Shown here: piece after piece, positions 26,052 to 37,018 of the stretch | Position numbering within the stretch: position 1 is the first letter of the stretch | Layout: each line of letters opens with the position of its first letter | Assembly (NCBI RefSeq): GCF_020510445.1 | Contig: NZ_JAHBAG010000001.1 | Coordinates: 2,394,501 to 2,458,500 of the forward strand | Origin: Hydrogenophaga taeniospiralis | Lineage (GTDB): Bacteria > Pseudomonadota > Gammaproteobacteria > Burkholderiales > Burkholderiaceae_C | Direction of reading: 5' to 3' | DNA length: 64,000 nucleotides | Translations under genes and position numbers: made by a program | Notes under the pieces: model-generated | What the model saw: only the letters and a program-made list of their open reading frames with translations | The model's database searches: none | Told to the model about the DNA's origin: nothing

Positions 26052-27344
26052 ATGCAACTGCACCATCGCCGCGCAAAGCTTCGCCACCAGCGCGGTGCGG
26101 TGGCGATCATCCTGGGCCTGACCATCGTTGTGCTGATCGGGTTTGCCGGGCTGGCCATCGACCTGGGCCGCTTCTTCACGATCAAGACCGAGTTGCAGAA
26201 CGGGATGGACGCCTGCGCGCTGGCCGCTGCCTCGCAACTGAGACCCGGGCAAAACAACCCCACCGCGTTGACCAAGGCCATTGCCTACGGGCGCGTCTTT
26301 TCCACCGGGGGTGTGGACGATCCGGCCACCCCGGCGGGGGAGGGCAACACCGATGCGATCAAGAACCGGGCCAATTTCCAGAGCCTGGTGATCGACATCG
26401 CGGCCAGCCAGATCACGTTTTCGGACACCCTGGCAGGCCCGTACGAAGTGGCCGCTGAGGCCAACTACAACACGGCCGCCTTTGCCAAGTGCACCTATCC
26501 CCTGGCCGGGCTGCCCATCCTTTTCATGCGGGTGCTCAACCCCTTGTTGAGCACGCAGACCGTCTCGGCCATGGCGGCCGCCACCTTGGCGCCTTCGGCG
26601 TCGGCCTGCGCGATACCGGTGGCCGTGTGCAAGGAGCCCGGAAGCACGGCATCGTCCAACTTCGGGTTGACGGTCGGACAGTGGATGAGCCCGCCGGAGG
26701 GGGCCGGCTCGCCCTACGGGACCGGCAACTTCGGCTGGATCGACTTCACCCCGCCTGGCGGGGGCGCCTCCGAGCTGGCGGATCTGTTGACGGGGCCGGG
26801 GCAGTGCAGCATCACCGTCGGTGCCGAGGTGGGAGAGCCGGGTTCGATCGCTTCGCTGGACGTCGCCTGGAACTCCCGGTTTGGCCTGTACAAGCCTGGC
26901 GCCGGGAACCCCCAGACGGGTACAGCACCACCGGACGTGACGGGTTACGGCTACACCATCACCAACTGGACACTGGGCGCCAACGCCTACACCGGGACGG
27001 TGGCGGGGCAGTTCAACTACGGAAACGCCGCCGCGAACTACCGGCCCTACCAGGTCGATCCGCCCAACCCCTACAACCGGTTGACCTCTACCCAGCACAA
27101 CGAGCTGGGCCGTTTCCGGCGGGTGGTGGTGGCCCCCATCGTGGACTGCACCACGTGGAACACCGGCGGTGCGAACCCCGTGGTGGACGGCTGGGCCTGC
27201 GTGCTGATGCTCAGCCCGATGCTGGCGGTGGGGGATGTCCCCGGTCTCGAATTCCTGGGGCTGAGCACCACGGCTGGCAGCCCCTGCTCGACCAACGGCG
27301 AGCCCGGCATCTTCGGGCCGCTCGTGCCCCAACTGGTGCAATGA
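26052..27344 (+). CDS. tadG: TadG-like pilus assembly protein
   Basis: A 430-residue protein with one N-terminal membrane segment after QRGAVAIILGLTIVVLIGFAGLAIDLGRF, the usual TadG/TadE-like putative Flp-pilus start. A large exported domain follows with six or more cysteines. The pseudopilin Glu at +5 is absent, as is common for TadG. I choose ATG 26052 because GGAG lies 6 bases before it; ATG 26016 has no such site. It overlaps the next gene by ATGA (27341-27344). Confidence 0.85.
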   Translation: MQLHHRRAKLRHQRGAVAIILGLTIVVLIGFAGLAIDLGRFFTIKTELQNGMDACALAAASQLRPGQNNPTALTKAIAYGRVFSTGGVDDPATPAGEGNTDAIKNRANFQSLVIDIAASQITFSDTLAGPYEVAAEANYNTAAFAKCTYPLAGLPILFMRVLNPLLSTQTVSAMAAATLAPSASACAIPVAVCKEPGSTASSNFGLTVGQWMSPPEGAGSPYGTGNFGWIDFTPPGGGASELADLLTGPGQCSITVGAEVGEPGSIASLDVAWNSRFGLYKPGAGNPQTGTAPPDVTGYGYTITNWTLGANAYTGTVAGQFNYGNAAANYRPYQVDPPNPYNRLTSTQHNELGRFRRVVVAPIVDCTTWNTGGANPVVDGWACVLMLSPMLAVGDVPGLEFLGLSTTAGSPCSTNGEPGIFGPLVPQLVQ

Positions 27345-27841
27345 CCATGCGCAGCCCAATCCATTCACAACGGGGCGTCGCGGCCGTGGAGATGGCGATC
27401 ATCCTCATCCCGATGCTGGTGCTCTGTTTCGGCATCACCGAGCTGGGGCGCGCGCTGTACCAGTACAACGGTCTGGTGAAGGCCACGCGCGGCGCGGCGC
27501 GATACCTGTCGCAGCAGAGTCTGGCCAGTCCGCCGGCCGGGGAGACGGTGGACGGCATCCGCCTCAAGGCCCGTTCACTGGCGCTGTGCGGGGCCTTCGA
27601 TTGCGACGGCTTGCCCGCCCTGGTGCCCAACCTCACGCTGGCCATGATTTCCGTGTGCGATCCCGTGGCCTGCGCGGGCACCCATGCCAATGTGCTGACC
27701 GGCGAGGGCACCACCAGCCTGGTGACGGTGACCGTCGGCGCCGGGGACGCCGGTTACGGCTTCCTCTCCGTGGTGCCCTGGGTGGTGCCGGACATCACCT
27801 TCGGCCCGATCAGTATCACCATGGCGTCGAGCACGAACTGA
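27341..27841 (+). CDS. tadE: TadE-family pseudopilin
   Basis: A 166-residue protein with the prepilin-like cut site SQRG followed by VAAVEMAIILIPMLVLCFGI; Glu+5 is present, so CpaA probably processes it. The exported domain has four cysteines. Start ATG 27341 overlaps the TadG stop; ATG 27347 is an alternative. It is translationally linked with TadG and the next TadE-like gene. Confidence 0.87.
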   Translation: MTMRSPIHSQRGVAAVEMAIILIPMLVLCFGITELGRALYQYNGLVKATRGAARYLSQQSLASPPAGETVDGIRLKARSLALCGAFDCDGLPALVPNLTLAMISVCDPVACAGTHANVLTGEGTTSLVTVTVGAGDAGYGFLSVVPWVVPDITFGPISITMASSTN

Positions 27842-27851
27842 GGCCACTGCC

Positions 27852-28316
27852 GTGAAACTCACCCGCCACCCCTTTTTCCAGCGTGCCAGGCGCCGCGCCC
27901 AGCGCGGTGTGGCCGCGGTCGAGTTCGCGCTGATCGCGATCTTTTTCCTGACCCTGTTGCTGGGCATCATGGAGTTCGGTCGCTGGCTCTTTCTGCTCAA
28001 CGGGGCCAACGAGGCCACCCGCCTCGGTGCCCGGCTGGGGGTGGTGTGCAGCGTGGAGGCGCCAGGGGAGCTCACGCTCATCAAGGCGCGCATGAGCGCG
28101 ATGACCGGGGGCGGCATTCCGGCCGCCAACATGGTGCTCGACTACGTTCCGGTGAACTGCGACGCGTCGAATTGCCAGACCGTGACGGCGCGCATCGTCG
28201 GGGCCAACTTCACCCCGGTCAGCCCCTTCTTTGGCGGTGCTTTTCCGATCCCCCAGTTCCCCACCAGCCTGCCGCGCGAGTACATGACCAGCGCGGGCAA
28301 TCCCGTGTGCCCATAA
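27852..28316 (+). CDS. TadE/TadF-family pseudopilin
   Basis: A 154-residue protein with the cut site AQRG followed by VAAVEFALIAIFFLTLLLGIMEFGRWLF; Glu+5 is present. The exported part has several cysteines (VPVNCDASNCQTV and the final PVCP). The start is GTG 27852, ten bases after the previous stop. Paired TadE/TadF pseudopilins are needed for pilus assembly in known Tad systems. Which of the two is TadF cannot be decided here. Confidence 0.85.
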   Translation: MKLTRHPFFQRARRRAQRGVAAVEFALIAIFFLTLLLGIMEFGRWLFLLNGANEATRLGARLGVVCSVEAPGELTLIKARMSAMTGGGIPAANMVLDYVPVNCDASNCQTVTARIVGANFTPVSPFFGGAFPIPQFPTSLPREYMTSAGNPVCP

Positions 28317-28328
28317 GACCCAAACACC

Positions 28329-29504
28329 ATGTCCCACAACGTTTCCCTCATTTTCGAAACCACCGAGGAGCGCGACCAGCTCATCGGGACGTTCAAGCCC
28401 CTGACCAATGTGAGCGTCAATGCCCACGTGGGAGGGCCCCGAAACCTGCAGGCCGTGATGCACAAGGACAAGCCCGACCTGGTGCTGCTGGCCCTGTCGC
28501 GCCCTGACGATGCGGCTTTCGAGCTGATCGAGGCGGCAACCCTGCGTCACCCGACGGTGATGCTGTTGCTGGTGAGCTATGAAACGGGCATGGCCACACT
28601 CAAGCGCGCCATGCGGGCCGGGGTGCGCGATGTGTTGCCCGGGCCGCTGAGCGCCGCGTCCGTCAAGGCGGGCGTGGCCTACGTCGAGGAATCCAAGTCG
28701 ATCACCTCGCAGTTCGTGGACAACGAGGGAACGCTGTACGCGTTCATGCCGGCCAAGGGCGGCTGTGGCTGCACTTTTCTCGTCACCAACCTGGCCTATC
28801 TGCTCGCCGAGGCATCCAAGCGGGTGCTGATCGTGGACCTGAACCTGTACTTCGGCGACGCGGTCAGCTACCTCACGAGCCGCAAGCCCGAGGCCAGCGT
28901 GGTCGACATGGCGCGCCAGAGCCACCGGCTCGACGCCGCGCTGCTGGCGGTGAGCGTGCTCAAGGTGCGGGACAACCTGCACGTGCTGTGTGCGCCGGAG
29001 CTGCCCTACCAGCTCGAAGCGGTGACGCCCGAGACCGTGGCGGCCATCCTGGGCCTGGCGCGCACCGAATACGACTTCGTGCTGCTCGACATGGCACGGG
29101 TCATGGACCCGGCGGCGGTGAAGGCGCTGGATCTGGCCGAGCGCATCCACGTGGTGGCCGGGCAGACCTTGCCCGCCCTGCGGGATGCCCAGCGAATCAT
29201 CGGCGTGTTCGAAGGCCTGAGCTACCCCCGCGAAAAAATCCAGCTGGTGCTCAACCGCTACAGCAAGGGCGGCCAGATCCCCCTGGGCGAAGTGGAGCGG
29301 GCCACGGGGCACAAGGTGGCCCGGGTCCTGCCGGCCAGCGATGAAGCGGTGCTGGTCTCCATCAACCAGGGCATTCCACTGGCCAAGCTGGCGGCGCGCG
29401 ATCCGGTGGCGCGCGCGCTGCAGGAGTGGGTACAAGAGCTTTCGCCGGTCGCGGTGAACGCGGGCAAGCAGAGCTGGTTTTCGACGATCGCAGGACGGCT
29501 GTGA
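28329..29504 (+). CDS. cpaE: TadZ/CpaE localisation ATPase with altered P-loop
   Basis: This 391-residue ParA/MinD-like protein directs the Tad machine to its site in the cell. The N-terminal receiver-like domain (about 1-125) lacks the phosphorylation residues. The ATPase domain has [19 protein letters not shown] (141-159). The conserved P-loop Lys is Cys148 (codon 28770-28772), while the upstream Lys143 is kept. [17 protein letters not shown] follows. Some TadZ proteins also have non-standard P-loops, so this may be a lineage feature. It sits 12 bases after the TadE-like gene. Confidence 0.88.
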   Translation: MSHNVSLIFETTEERDQLIGTFKPLTNVSVNAHVGGPRNLQAVMHKDKPDLVLLALSRPDDAAFELIEAATLRHPTVMLLLVSYETGMATLKRAMRAGVRDVLPGPLSAASVKAGVAYVEESKSITSQFVDNEGTLYAFMPAKGGCGCTFLVTNLAYLLAEASKRVLIVDLNLYFGDAVSYLTSRKPEASVVDMARQSHRLDAALLAVSVLKVRDNLHVLCAPELPYQLEAVTPETVAAILGLARTEYDFVLLDMARVMDPAAVKALDLAERIHVVAGQTLPALRDAQRIIGVFEGLSYPREKIQLVLNRYSKGGQIPLGEVERATGHKVARVLPASDEAVLVSINQGIPLAKLAARDPVARALQEWVQELSPVAVNAGKQSWFSTIAGRL

Positions 29505-29554
29505 CCTTCATCGCTCCACCCCATCCTCTCCATTTTTTACCGAGCACCAACACC

Positions 29555-30916
<1,362 letters not shown>

Positions 30917-30919
30917 CGT

Positions 30920-31897
30920 ATGAACATCGGCCTGACTCTGTTTGTGGTGATGGGGTTTCTGGCGGTGGTGCTGCTGCTGGAGGGCCTGTACGTCTACTGG
31001 AGCGACACCAAGAGCCCCGAGGTGCGCCGCCTGGAGCAGCGCCTGCGCGCCATATCGGCGGGCGGTCAGGTCGACAACACCGCGCTCAAGCTGCTCAAGC
31101 AGCGCATGCTCAGCGACAGCCCGGCCATGCAGCGCCTGCTGCAGAGTCTGCCGCGGATGCACCACCTCGATCGGCTGATGCTGCAGGCCGGGGACAACAA
31201 CACCGTGTCGCACCTGCTTTCCATCAGCGCCTTGCTGGCCGTGGCGGGCCTGCTGGGTGGCCTGGTGCTGCGCTTGCCCTGGTTCGCGTTGATCGTCCTG
31301 TGCCCGATCCTGGCGGCCTTGCCCATTGCGCTGCTGCTGCGCCGGCGCACCAAACGCCTGCAGAAGATCGAAGGGCAATTGCCCGATGCGATGGACCTGA
31401 TGTCGCGCGCGCTGCGTGCGGGCCATGCCTTTCCGTCGGCCCTGTCCATGGTGGGCAGTGAGGCCCCCGATCCGATCGCGACGGAGTTCCGCATCGCCTC
31501 CGACGAAATCGCCTATGGCGTGGCCACCGATGCCGCGCTGGGCAACCTGGCCGCGCGCGTGCCCAGCCCCGACGTGCGGTATTTCGTGATGGCGGTGGTG
31601 ATCCAGCGCGAGACCGGGGGCAACCTGTCCGAGCTGCTGGGCAAGCTGTCGGAGCTGGTGCGCGAGCGCTTCAAGCTCTTCGCCAAGGTGCGGGCCCTGG
31701 CGGCCGAGGGCAAGCTCTCGGCCTACATCCTCGTGGGCCTGCCGATCGTGGTGGGGGCGGTGATCCAGCTGCTCAACCCCAAATACCTCTCGGTGCTGTT
31801 TTCCGACCCGGTGGGGCTGATGCTGGTCTACGGCGCGATCGGCCTGATGCTGCTCGGCATTTTTGTGATGTGGCGGATTATCGATATCAAGGTCTGA
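30920..31897 (+). CDS. tadB: TadB inner-membrane platform protein
   Basis: This 325-residue type II secretion F-domain protein has one N-terminal and three later membrane segments. The family motif GQLPDAMDLMSRALRAGHAFPSA (about 152-175) and VIQRETGGNLSELLGKLSELVRERFKL are present. It forms the inner-membrane platform with TadC and interacts with the TadA ATPase. Start ATG 30920 lies 3 bases after the TadA stop. Confidence 0.92.
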   Translation: MNIGLTLFVVMGFLAVVLLLEGLYVYWSDTKSPEVRRLEQRLRAISAGGQVDNTALKLLKQRMLSDSPAMQRLLQSLPRMHHLDRLMLQAGDNNTVSHLLSISALLAVAGLLGGLVLRLPWFALIVLCPILAALPIALLLRRRTKRLQKIEGQLPDAMDLMSRALRAGHAFPSALSMVGSEAPDPIATEFRIASDEIAYGVATDAALGNLAARVPSPDVRYFVMAVVIQRETGGNLSELLGKLSELVRERFKLFAKVRALAAEGKLSAYILVGLPIVVGAVIQLLNPKYLSVLFSDPVGLMLVYGAIGLMLLGIFVMWRIIDIKV

Positions 31898-31906
31898 GGT
31901 GACGTC

Positions 31907-32863
31907 ATGAATCAGCAAACCCTTGTTCTGGTGCTCGTGTTCCTGGCGGTGATGGGCATGACCATGGGCGTCGCGCTCTGGCTGAACCGGCGGGAGGGTC
32001 TGCAGCAGCGCGTCGAGCAGATCGGTGGCGACGCCGCTGGCGCTCGCGCCGATGAAGGGCTGGAGGGCAATGCCCAGTGGCACGCCAAGGTGGTCAAGGC
32101 CGTGGGGCCGGTGGCCAAGCTCTCGGCGCCCAAGGAGGGCTGGGAAAATTCGAGCCTGCGGGTGCGTTTCATGCAGGCGGGCCTGCGCGAGGCGAGCTGG
32201 CCGGTGGTGTTCTTCGCGGCCAAGACCCTGCTGGCGCTCGGCATGCCCATGCTGTTCATGCTCTACCGTGGATTGACGAAGCTGGAGGCGGGCGCCGATG
32301 TCAACCTCCTGTGGCTCCTGTTGCTGGCGGCCTTGGGTTACTACCTGCCCAACATGATCCTGGCGCGCATGGTGGCGTCCCGCAAGGAGCAGGTGGGCAA
32401 CGCTTTGCCCGACGCGCTGGACCTGATGACGGTGTGCGTGGAGGCGGGCCTGGGCCTGGACGCCGCGATGGCGCGCGCCGGCAGCGAGATCGGCCTGCGC
32501 AGCCCCGAACTGGAAGAGGAACTGGGCCTGCTGGCGCTGGAGCTGCGCATGGGCGTGAAGCGCGAGAGCGCCTTGCGCAACCTGGCGCTGCGCACCGGGG
32601 TGGAGGAGGTGGCCTCTTTCGTGGCGATGCTGGTGCAGGCCGACCGTTTCGGCACCAACGTGGCCGAGGCGCTGCGCATCCAGGGCGAGACCATGCGGGT
32701 GCACCGGCGCCTGCGCGCCGAGGAGCGCGCGGCCAAGATCCCGCTCAAGCTGCTGTTTCCGCTGATCTTCTTCATCTTCCCGTCGTTGATGCTGGTGCTC
32801 ATGGGGCCGGCCATGATCAGCATCTACCGTGTGCTTCTGCCGACCTTGGGAGGCGGTCGTTGA
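31907..32863 (+). CDS. tadC: TadC inner-membrane platform protein
   Basis: The second F-domain platform protein, 318 residues, has NALPDALDLMTVCVEAGLGLDAAM (about 165-188), MLVQADRFGTNVAEALRIQGETMR and membrane segments at the start, middle and end. GAGGTGACGTC precedes the ATG. It completes the platform with TadB. The final 30 residues are hydrophobic (FPLIFFIFPSLMLVLMGPAM). Confidence 0.92.
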   Translation: MNQQTLVLVLVFLAVMGMTMGVALWLNRREGLQQRVEQIGGDAAGARADEGLEGNAQWHAKVVKAVGPVAKLSAPKEGWENSSLRVRFMQAGLREASWPVVFFAAKTLLALGMPMLFMLYRGLTKLEAGADVNLLWLLLLAALGYYLPNMILARMVASRKEQVGNALPDALDLMTVCVEAGLGLDAAMARAGSEIGLRSPELEEELGLLALELRMGVKRESALRNLALRTGVEEVASFVAMLVQADRFGTNVAEALRIQGETMRVHRRLRAEERAAKIPLKLLFPLIFFIFPSLMLVLMGPAMISIYRVLLPTLGGGR

Positions 32864-32889
32864 GTCCGTTCAACCAGGAGATCAAGACC

Positions 32890-34038
32890 ATGAAACTCAA
32901 GACATTGGCCTCGTTGTCGGTGCTGGGCAGCCTGATGGGCTGTTCAAGCCTCATGCCGGGCGCCTTGCACGGCACCCAGATTCCGCGCGCCGGTGGTGGT
33001 GCGGCGGTCCCGGTGAAGATGGCGCCCTTGCCCGCGCCCGGCCCGGCCATGGCCGAGCACGAGGTGTTGTACGCGACCGGGCGCTCCGCGCACGGCGCGG
33101 GGCACTTCGCCCGGGCGGTGGCGTATTACGAACGAACGCTGGCCCTCAAGCCGGACCACGTGGGCGCCCTGAATGCGCTGGGCGTGTTGCGTGCGCAGGC
33201 GGGGCGGACCGCCGAGGCCCTGGCCTTGTTTGACCGGGCGGTCGTGCTCGAACCCCTGGCCGCCCATGTCTACAACAACATGGGTTTCACACTGCTGAAC
33301 GCCCACCGGCTCCAGGAAGCCGAGCTCAGGTTGCGCACGGCCCGCGCACTGGACCCGGACAGTCGGCAGATTCGGGAGAACCTCGATCTGCTGGCGAAAG
33401 CCCAGGTCGAGCACGACGAGCGCAACCGGCCGGCCCTGCAAGGGGCGCCGGCGGGTGGGGCCTACGTGGTGCAGGAGGTGGACCGCCGATCCTCGGGGCC
33501 GCAACTGGTGGCCGTGGCGCCCCAGGTGTTTGAACTTCGCACCGCCGGGCCACAGGCCATCGAAGCGATGGCCAGGGCACAAGCCCCGGCGGTGGACCCG
33601 CCCGCGAACGGCCCGGCGGTGGCGCCGCAGCCCCTGGCCCCGAGCCGGGAAGTGGCTGCCGCCCCGGCGGTGGCGCAGGCGGAGCCACCCCGCCCGGCGC
33701 GGATAGAGGTCTCGAACGGCACAGGCGCGCCCCGCCTGGCCCGGCGCACGGCGGACAGGCTGGCACCGGCGGGCATCCTGGCAAACCGGCTGACCAATGC
33801 CAGCTCCTTCCAGCAGCCACAGACCCTGCTCCAGTACCTGGCCGGGCAGGAGGTGGCGGTGAACGCGCTCCAGGCCTCGCTGCCCACGCCGGTGCTGGCC
33901 GTGAAAGTGGGCACGCTGGGGGGCGGGACGCAGGTTCGCCTGGTGCTCGGGCATGACGGCGCGGGCAAGGCGATCACACGGTGGGCCCAACCCGAACCCG
34001 ACCGTCTGGCAACGGCAGGGCTGAAACCTCGCAGCTGA
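32890..34038 (+). CDS. tadD: TadD-like TPR lipoprotein with LytR C-terminal domain
   Basis: A 382-residue lipoprotein (lipobox SLMGC, Cys18). Three TPR units lie at about 56-160 (ARAVAYYERTLALKPDHVGALNALG and the next two). A Pro/Ala-rich linker follows, then a LytR_C-type domain at about 268-355 (ARIEVSNGTGAPRLARRTADRL). TadD proteins help assemble the secretin; the added LytR_C domain could touch peptidoglycan or the cell wall. CAGGAGATCAAG is the ribosome site. It is the last gene of the Tad run and converges with the operon on the other strand. Confidence 0.85.
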   Translation: MKLKTLASLSVLGSLMGCSSLMPGALHGTQIPRAGGGAAVPVKMAPLPAPGPAMAEHEVLYATGRSAHGAGHFARAVAYYERTLALKPDHVGALNALGVLRAQAGRTAEALALFDRAVVLEPLAAHVYNNMGFTLLNAHRLQEAELRLRTARALDPDSRQIRENLDLLAKAQVEHDERNRPALQGAPAGGAYVVQEVDRRSSGPQLVAVAPQVFELRTAGPQAIEAMARAQAPAVDPPANGPAVAPQPLAPSREVAAAPAVAQAEPPRPARIEVSNGTGAPRLARRTADRLAPAGILANRLTNASSFQQPQTLLQYLAGQEVAVNALQASLPTPVLAVKVGTLGGGTQVRLVLGHDGAGKAITRWAQPEPDRLATAGLKPRS

Positions 34039-34092
34039 GAGGAAACACCCACCGCCGCGCTGCGCGCGACCCCGCTCCGGCGTCGTGAGCTT

Positions 34093-35274
34093 TCACCGGA
34101 TGCGGCTGCGCCAGCTCTCGGGCATCCAGTCGAACAGCGGCGATGGCTCGCGCTGCAGCCGGTAGCCCGCGGCGGCGTTGCCCAGGGCGGGGATGACCTG
34201 GGAAAGGTCCACGTAGGCCAGTTGTCTCATCCACTCGATGTTGACGCCGCCGTCCGGCGCGGGTCGGGACGAGATCAGCGCCAGCATCCGGCCCGCCTCG
34301 TCGCTGCCGGCCGCCTCGGCCTGGCGGTACAGGCGCAGCGCCTCGCTGTAGTTGGCGGTCACACCTTCGCCCCGGTGTTGCCTTCTGGCCTCCAGCAGCA
34401 GCTGTCGGGCCTGCTGAGCGCTGCCTGCGTTGGGCGATTGTTCCCGGGCGAGTATGTCGCGGACCACGGTCACATTGGCGGCGGCCGCCGCCGAGCGGGG
34501 CGCCGCCAGCTCCAGCAGCGCGAGCGCCGCCGCCCACTGGCGGGCGGCCGCCAGCCCCATGGCCATTTCAATGCGCGCATGGGGATCTCCGGCATTGGCC
34601 GCCCGGGTCAGAAGGTCTTGCTCGGGCAAGGCGACCGTGGCGCTGGTGCCCGGTTCCTGGCCCGGGGTGAAGGTGATGGGAGAGAGCCGGTACGCCACCA
34701 GCCACTCCAGGAACAGCGCACGCGACGCGTCGGTGCGTCGCAGCTGCTGTATCCAGGGCGTGGCGGCGCGGGGATTCGCGGGCCCCGTGCAGCCGTCGAT
34801 CTCGCACAGGGCCAGACCGGCGCTGGCCAGCGGATGGCCCAGATGCTGGGCTCTCGTGAACCATTGTTGGGCCTGCGCCAGGTTTTGCTGCACCCCGGCA
34901 CCGTGAAAGTGGATCAGGCCCAGATGCCAGGCGGCCTGCGCCGCGTTGCGCCGTTGCCGGGCCGTGCTCTTTCCCTGGGCGGCCAGATCCACGCCCATGG
35001 CCTGTGTCTTCAGGCGTTCGATCTCCGCGGTGACCCAGGGGTCGTTCAGTGGAGACACGCGCAGGGGGGCGGGCGCCTCGTTCCGAACGGGCGGAACGGC
35101 CAGGGGGGGCAGCAGGCGGATGTCCGGGTTCTGTGGGGGCGGCGTCTGAATGGCGTCTTCGCCAGAGGGGGCGATTCGGATGGGCTGGGTCGGCGGGATT
35201 TCGACCGCGGTTGCCGCACCGGCGGCCATCGCCAGCAGCATCCAGACGGTGCGGACCGGGCGCGGCGGGGCCAT
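34093..35274 (-). CDS. Sel1-like repeat protein of the CsgG-like operon
   Basis: An exported 393-residue protein (signal peptide ending ATAVEI). Sel1-like helical repeats are visible in AAWHLGLIHFHGAGVQQNLAQ with AQQWFTRAQHLGHPLASAGLAL (about 112-155) and in NYSEALRLYRQAEAAGSDEAGRML (about 305-330). Such repeats mediate protein contacts. It is the last gene of a four-gene - strand set, 13 bases after the CsgG-like gene, so it is probably a periplasmic partner of that secretion channel. Specific role unknown. Confidence 0.75.
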   Translation of the reverse strand: MAPPRPVRTVWMLLAMAAGAATAVEIPPTQPIRIAPSGEDAIQTPPPQNPDIRLLPPLAVPPVRNEAPAPLRVSPLNDPWVTAEIERLKTQAMGVDLAAQGKSTARQRRNAAQAAWHLGLIHFHGAGVQQNLAQAQQWFTRAQHLGHPLASAGLALCEIDGCTGPANPRAATPWIQQLRRTDASRALFLEWLVAYRLSPITFTPGQEPGTSATVALPEQDLLTRAANAGDPHARIEMAMGLAAARQWAAALALLELAAPRSAAAAANVTVVRDILAREQSPNAGSAQQARQLLLEARRQHRGEGVTANYSEALRLYRQAEAAGSDEAGRMLALISSRPAPDGGVNIEWMRQLAYVDLSQVIPALGNAAAGYRLQREPSPLFDWMPESWRSRIR

Positions 35275-35287
35275 GGCACCACCCGCC

Positions 35288-36991
35288 TCAGCGGGCCGCT
35301 GCCGTCGCCGCCGCGCGCCTGGGCACCACCCGCCACTTCAGCGTCTGCTCGGTGACGCCCTGATTGCCCGCGGCCGTGCGGTAGGCCTCCCGGATGCTCT
35401 GCAGACCGACAAACCCGGTGATCGGGCGCAGGCCCGGAGTCTGCAGACCCGCCGGCAGCTTCGCCTGCAGATCGGTGTCGGAGGTCAGGCACATGACCGA
35501 CTCTTCGCCCAGTCCGCCCGCATCCAGCACGAAGCCGGGGTTGGGCACCATCCAGTCCGGGATGCGCACCGCCTGGTTGGCCGACACCTGCGAGCTGCTG
35601 TTGGTGGGGTTGGGCAGCAGCCGCATCACGGCACCCTGCGCCTGTTCCATGTAGCAGTACAGGTGGGCGTTGCGGGACACGGTGGCCGAGAGGAATATCT
35701 GCGTCCCTTGCTCGAACACCGTCTTGTCCGCCGCCAGGTTCTCGATCTGGAGGTCCAGCTCAAGGGGGCCGGTCTCGGTGCCAAGGGGCGGGCCCATCGG
35801 GGCGGCGGTGACCTGCCCGTCGAAGACCGTGGGCACCGGGGGCCGCGACGAATCGGGGCTCCAGCCCACGCGAATGAACTGCCCGTTTTCGCCCAGCATC
35901 ACGTAGTTGCGCAGGGCGCGCTCGTAGGTGGCGAAGTTCAGCTCGCCCGAGGCCACCATGCCCTGATCGACCTGGTACCTGGCCAGGGCCGAGCGCACCG
36001 TGGGGTGGTTGATCGGCAGCTGCGCGGTCTGGGCCGTGAGGTAGCCACTGCCGGTCAGGGACTTCTTGACCAGGGTCTGGTGCACGTTGGCGTCGCCTTC
36101 GTCGTACCAGTCGCGCAGCTGGCGCTGAAAGCCGGGGTGGGTCTGGTCCAGCGTCAGGCATTGCCAATAGGGAACCCGGGCCCACTTGCCGGCCAGCTCG
36201 ATCATGGCCAGCTCGATGAGGGTGCGCATCGCCGCGCCCGATCCCTGGGTGTAGTTCCGCCCGACGTTGAACTGCCAGCCGTAGTCCGAGATGCGGCCCG
36301 CCAGGTCCAGGCCTTGGCCGCCGGTGCCGATGATGACTTCGTTGGCCGAATCCAGGCCCGGAATCAGGGTGCGGGTGCGGAAGTCGCCAAGATGGAGTTC
36401 CATGCCGATGATGGTCGCGTTCTTGTCCCGGCTGTAGCCCGTTTCCAGGCGGGACGCCGACGTGCCCACGTCGAACCGGTTGTTGATCACGTTCTGGTCC
36501 ACGAAAGCGACCGCGCCCGAGACATACAGCGCAGGGCGCTGCAGCTGGATCTGGTTGCTGTTGAGCAGCAGGGTCGTCAGGTTCTGGACGGTGTCCTGCC
36601 TGGCAATGTCCACTTCGAAATCGACGTAGCGGAACGCGTTGCTCAGTCGGGACATCTGGGAAATGGCGGTGACGATCATGTCCTTGGTCGCCACGGGAAT
36701 GCGGCCCGAAAAGTCGGGGATCTGCTTGCTGGTGATCAGCGTGGTGGGAATCTGCGCGTCCCGGAAAAGGCGGTCCATGCACACGAGGGAGTCCGAAAAG
36801 CTCGACAGCGATCGCATGGGGCGATGGGTCGGCCGGTCGGCCATGTGCGCATAGGACTGGAATGACGTGTCCTTGCGGGCGTCCATCGGTGTGGAGCACC
36901 CTGCGGCAAGCACGGACGCGGCCAACAAGGTCCACCCCAGAATGCCTCGACGTGGATGTGTGGCTTTGATGCCTGGACGCAGGATGTTCAT
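35288..36991 (-). CDS. CsgG/HfaB-like lipoprotein with DUF4384 C-terminus
   Basis: This 567-residue lipoprotein (lipobox LAAGC, Cys32) begins with a CsgG/HfaB-like region at about 45-300. LYVSGAVAFVDQNV matches the CsgG strand that starts the transmembrane part, and the region ends with IELAMIELAGKWARVPYWQCL. A peptidoglycan-binding-like helical segment follows (about 310-370, INHPTVRSALARYQVDQGMV). The C-terminal DUF4384 domain covers about 430-540, with LPNPTNSSSQVSANQAVRIPDW. CsgG and HfaB form outer-membrane pores for amyloid subunits (curli, holdfast anchor). Ribosome site GAGGGC lies before the start. The presence of a small repeat protein upstream supports an export role. Confidence 0.75.
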   Translation of the reverse strand: MNILRPGIKATHPRRGILGWTLLAASVLAAGCSTPMDARKDTSFQSYAHMADRPTHRPMRSLSSFSDSLVCMDRLFRDAQIPTTLITSKQIPDFSGRIPVATKDMIVTAISQMSRLSNAFRYVDFEVDIARQDTVQNLTTLLLNSNQIQLQRPALYVSGAVAFVDQNVINNRFDVGTSASRLETGYSRDKNATIIGMELHLGDFRTRTLIPGLDSANEVIIGTGGQGLDLAGRISDYGWQFNVGRNYTQGSGAAMRTLIELAMIELAGKWARVPYWQCLTLDQTHPGFQRQLRDWYDEGDANVHQTLVKKSLTGSGYLTAQTAQLPINHPTVRSALARYQVDQGMVASGELNFATYERALRNYVMLGENGQFIRVGWSPDSSRPPVPTVFDGQVTAAPMGPPLGTETGPLELDLQIENLAADKTVFEQGTQIFLSATVSRNAHLYCYMEQAQGAVMRLLPNPTNSSSQVSANQAVRIPDWMVPNPGFVLDAGGLGEESVMCLTSDTDLQAKLPAGLQTPGLRPITGFVGLQSIREAYRTAAGNQGVTEQTLKWRVVPRRAAATAAAR

Positions 36992-37018
36992 GATGCCCTC
37001 ACCTATTTCTTTGTTGTT

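Noticed and set aside
26052..26160. TadG lacks the pseudopilin Glu+5
   Set aside because: TadG proteins usually lack it; this is the family pattern and not a mutation.
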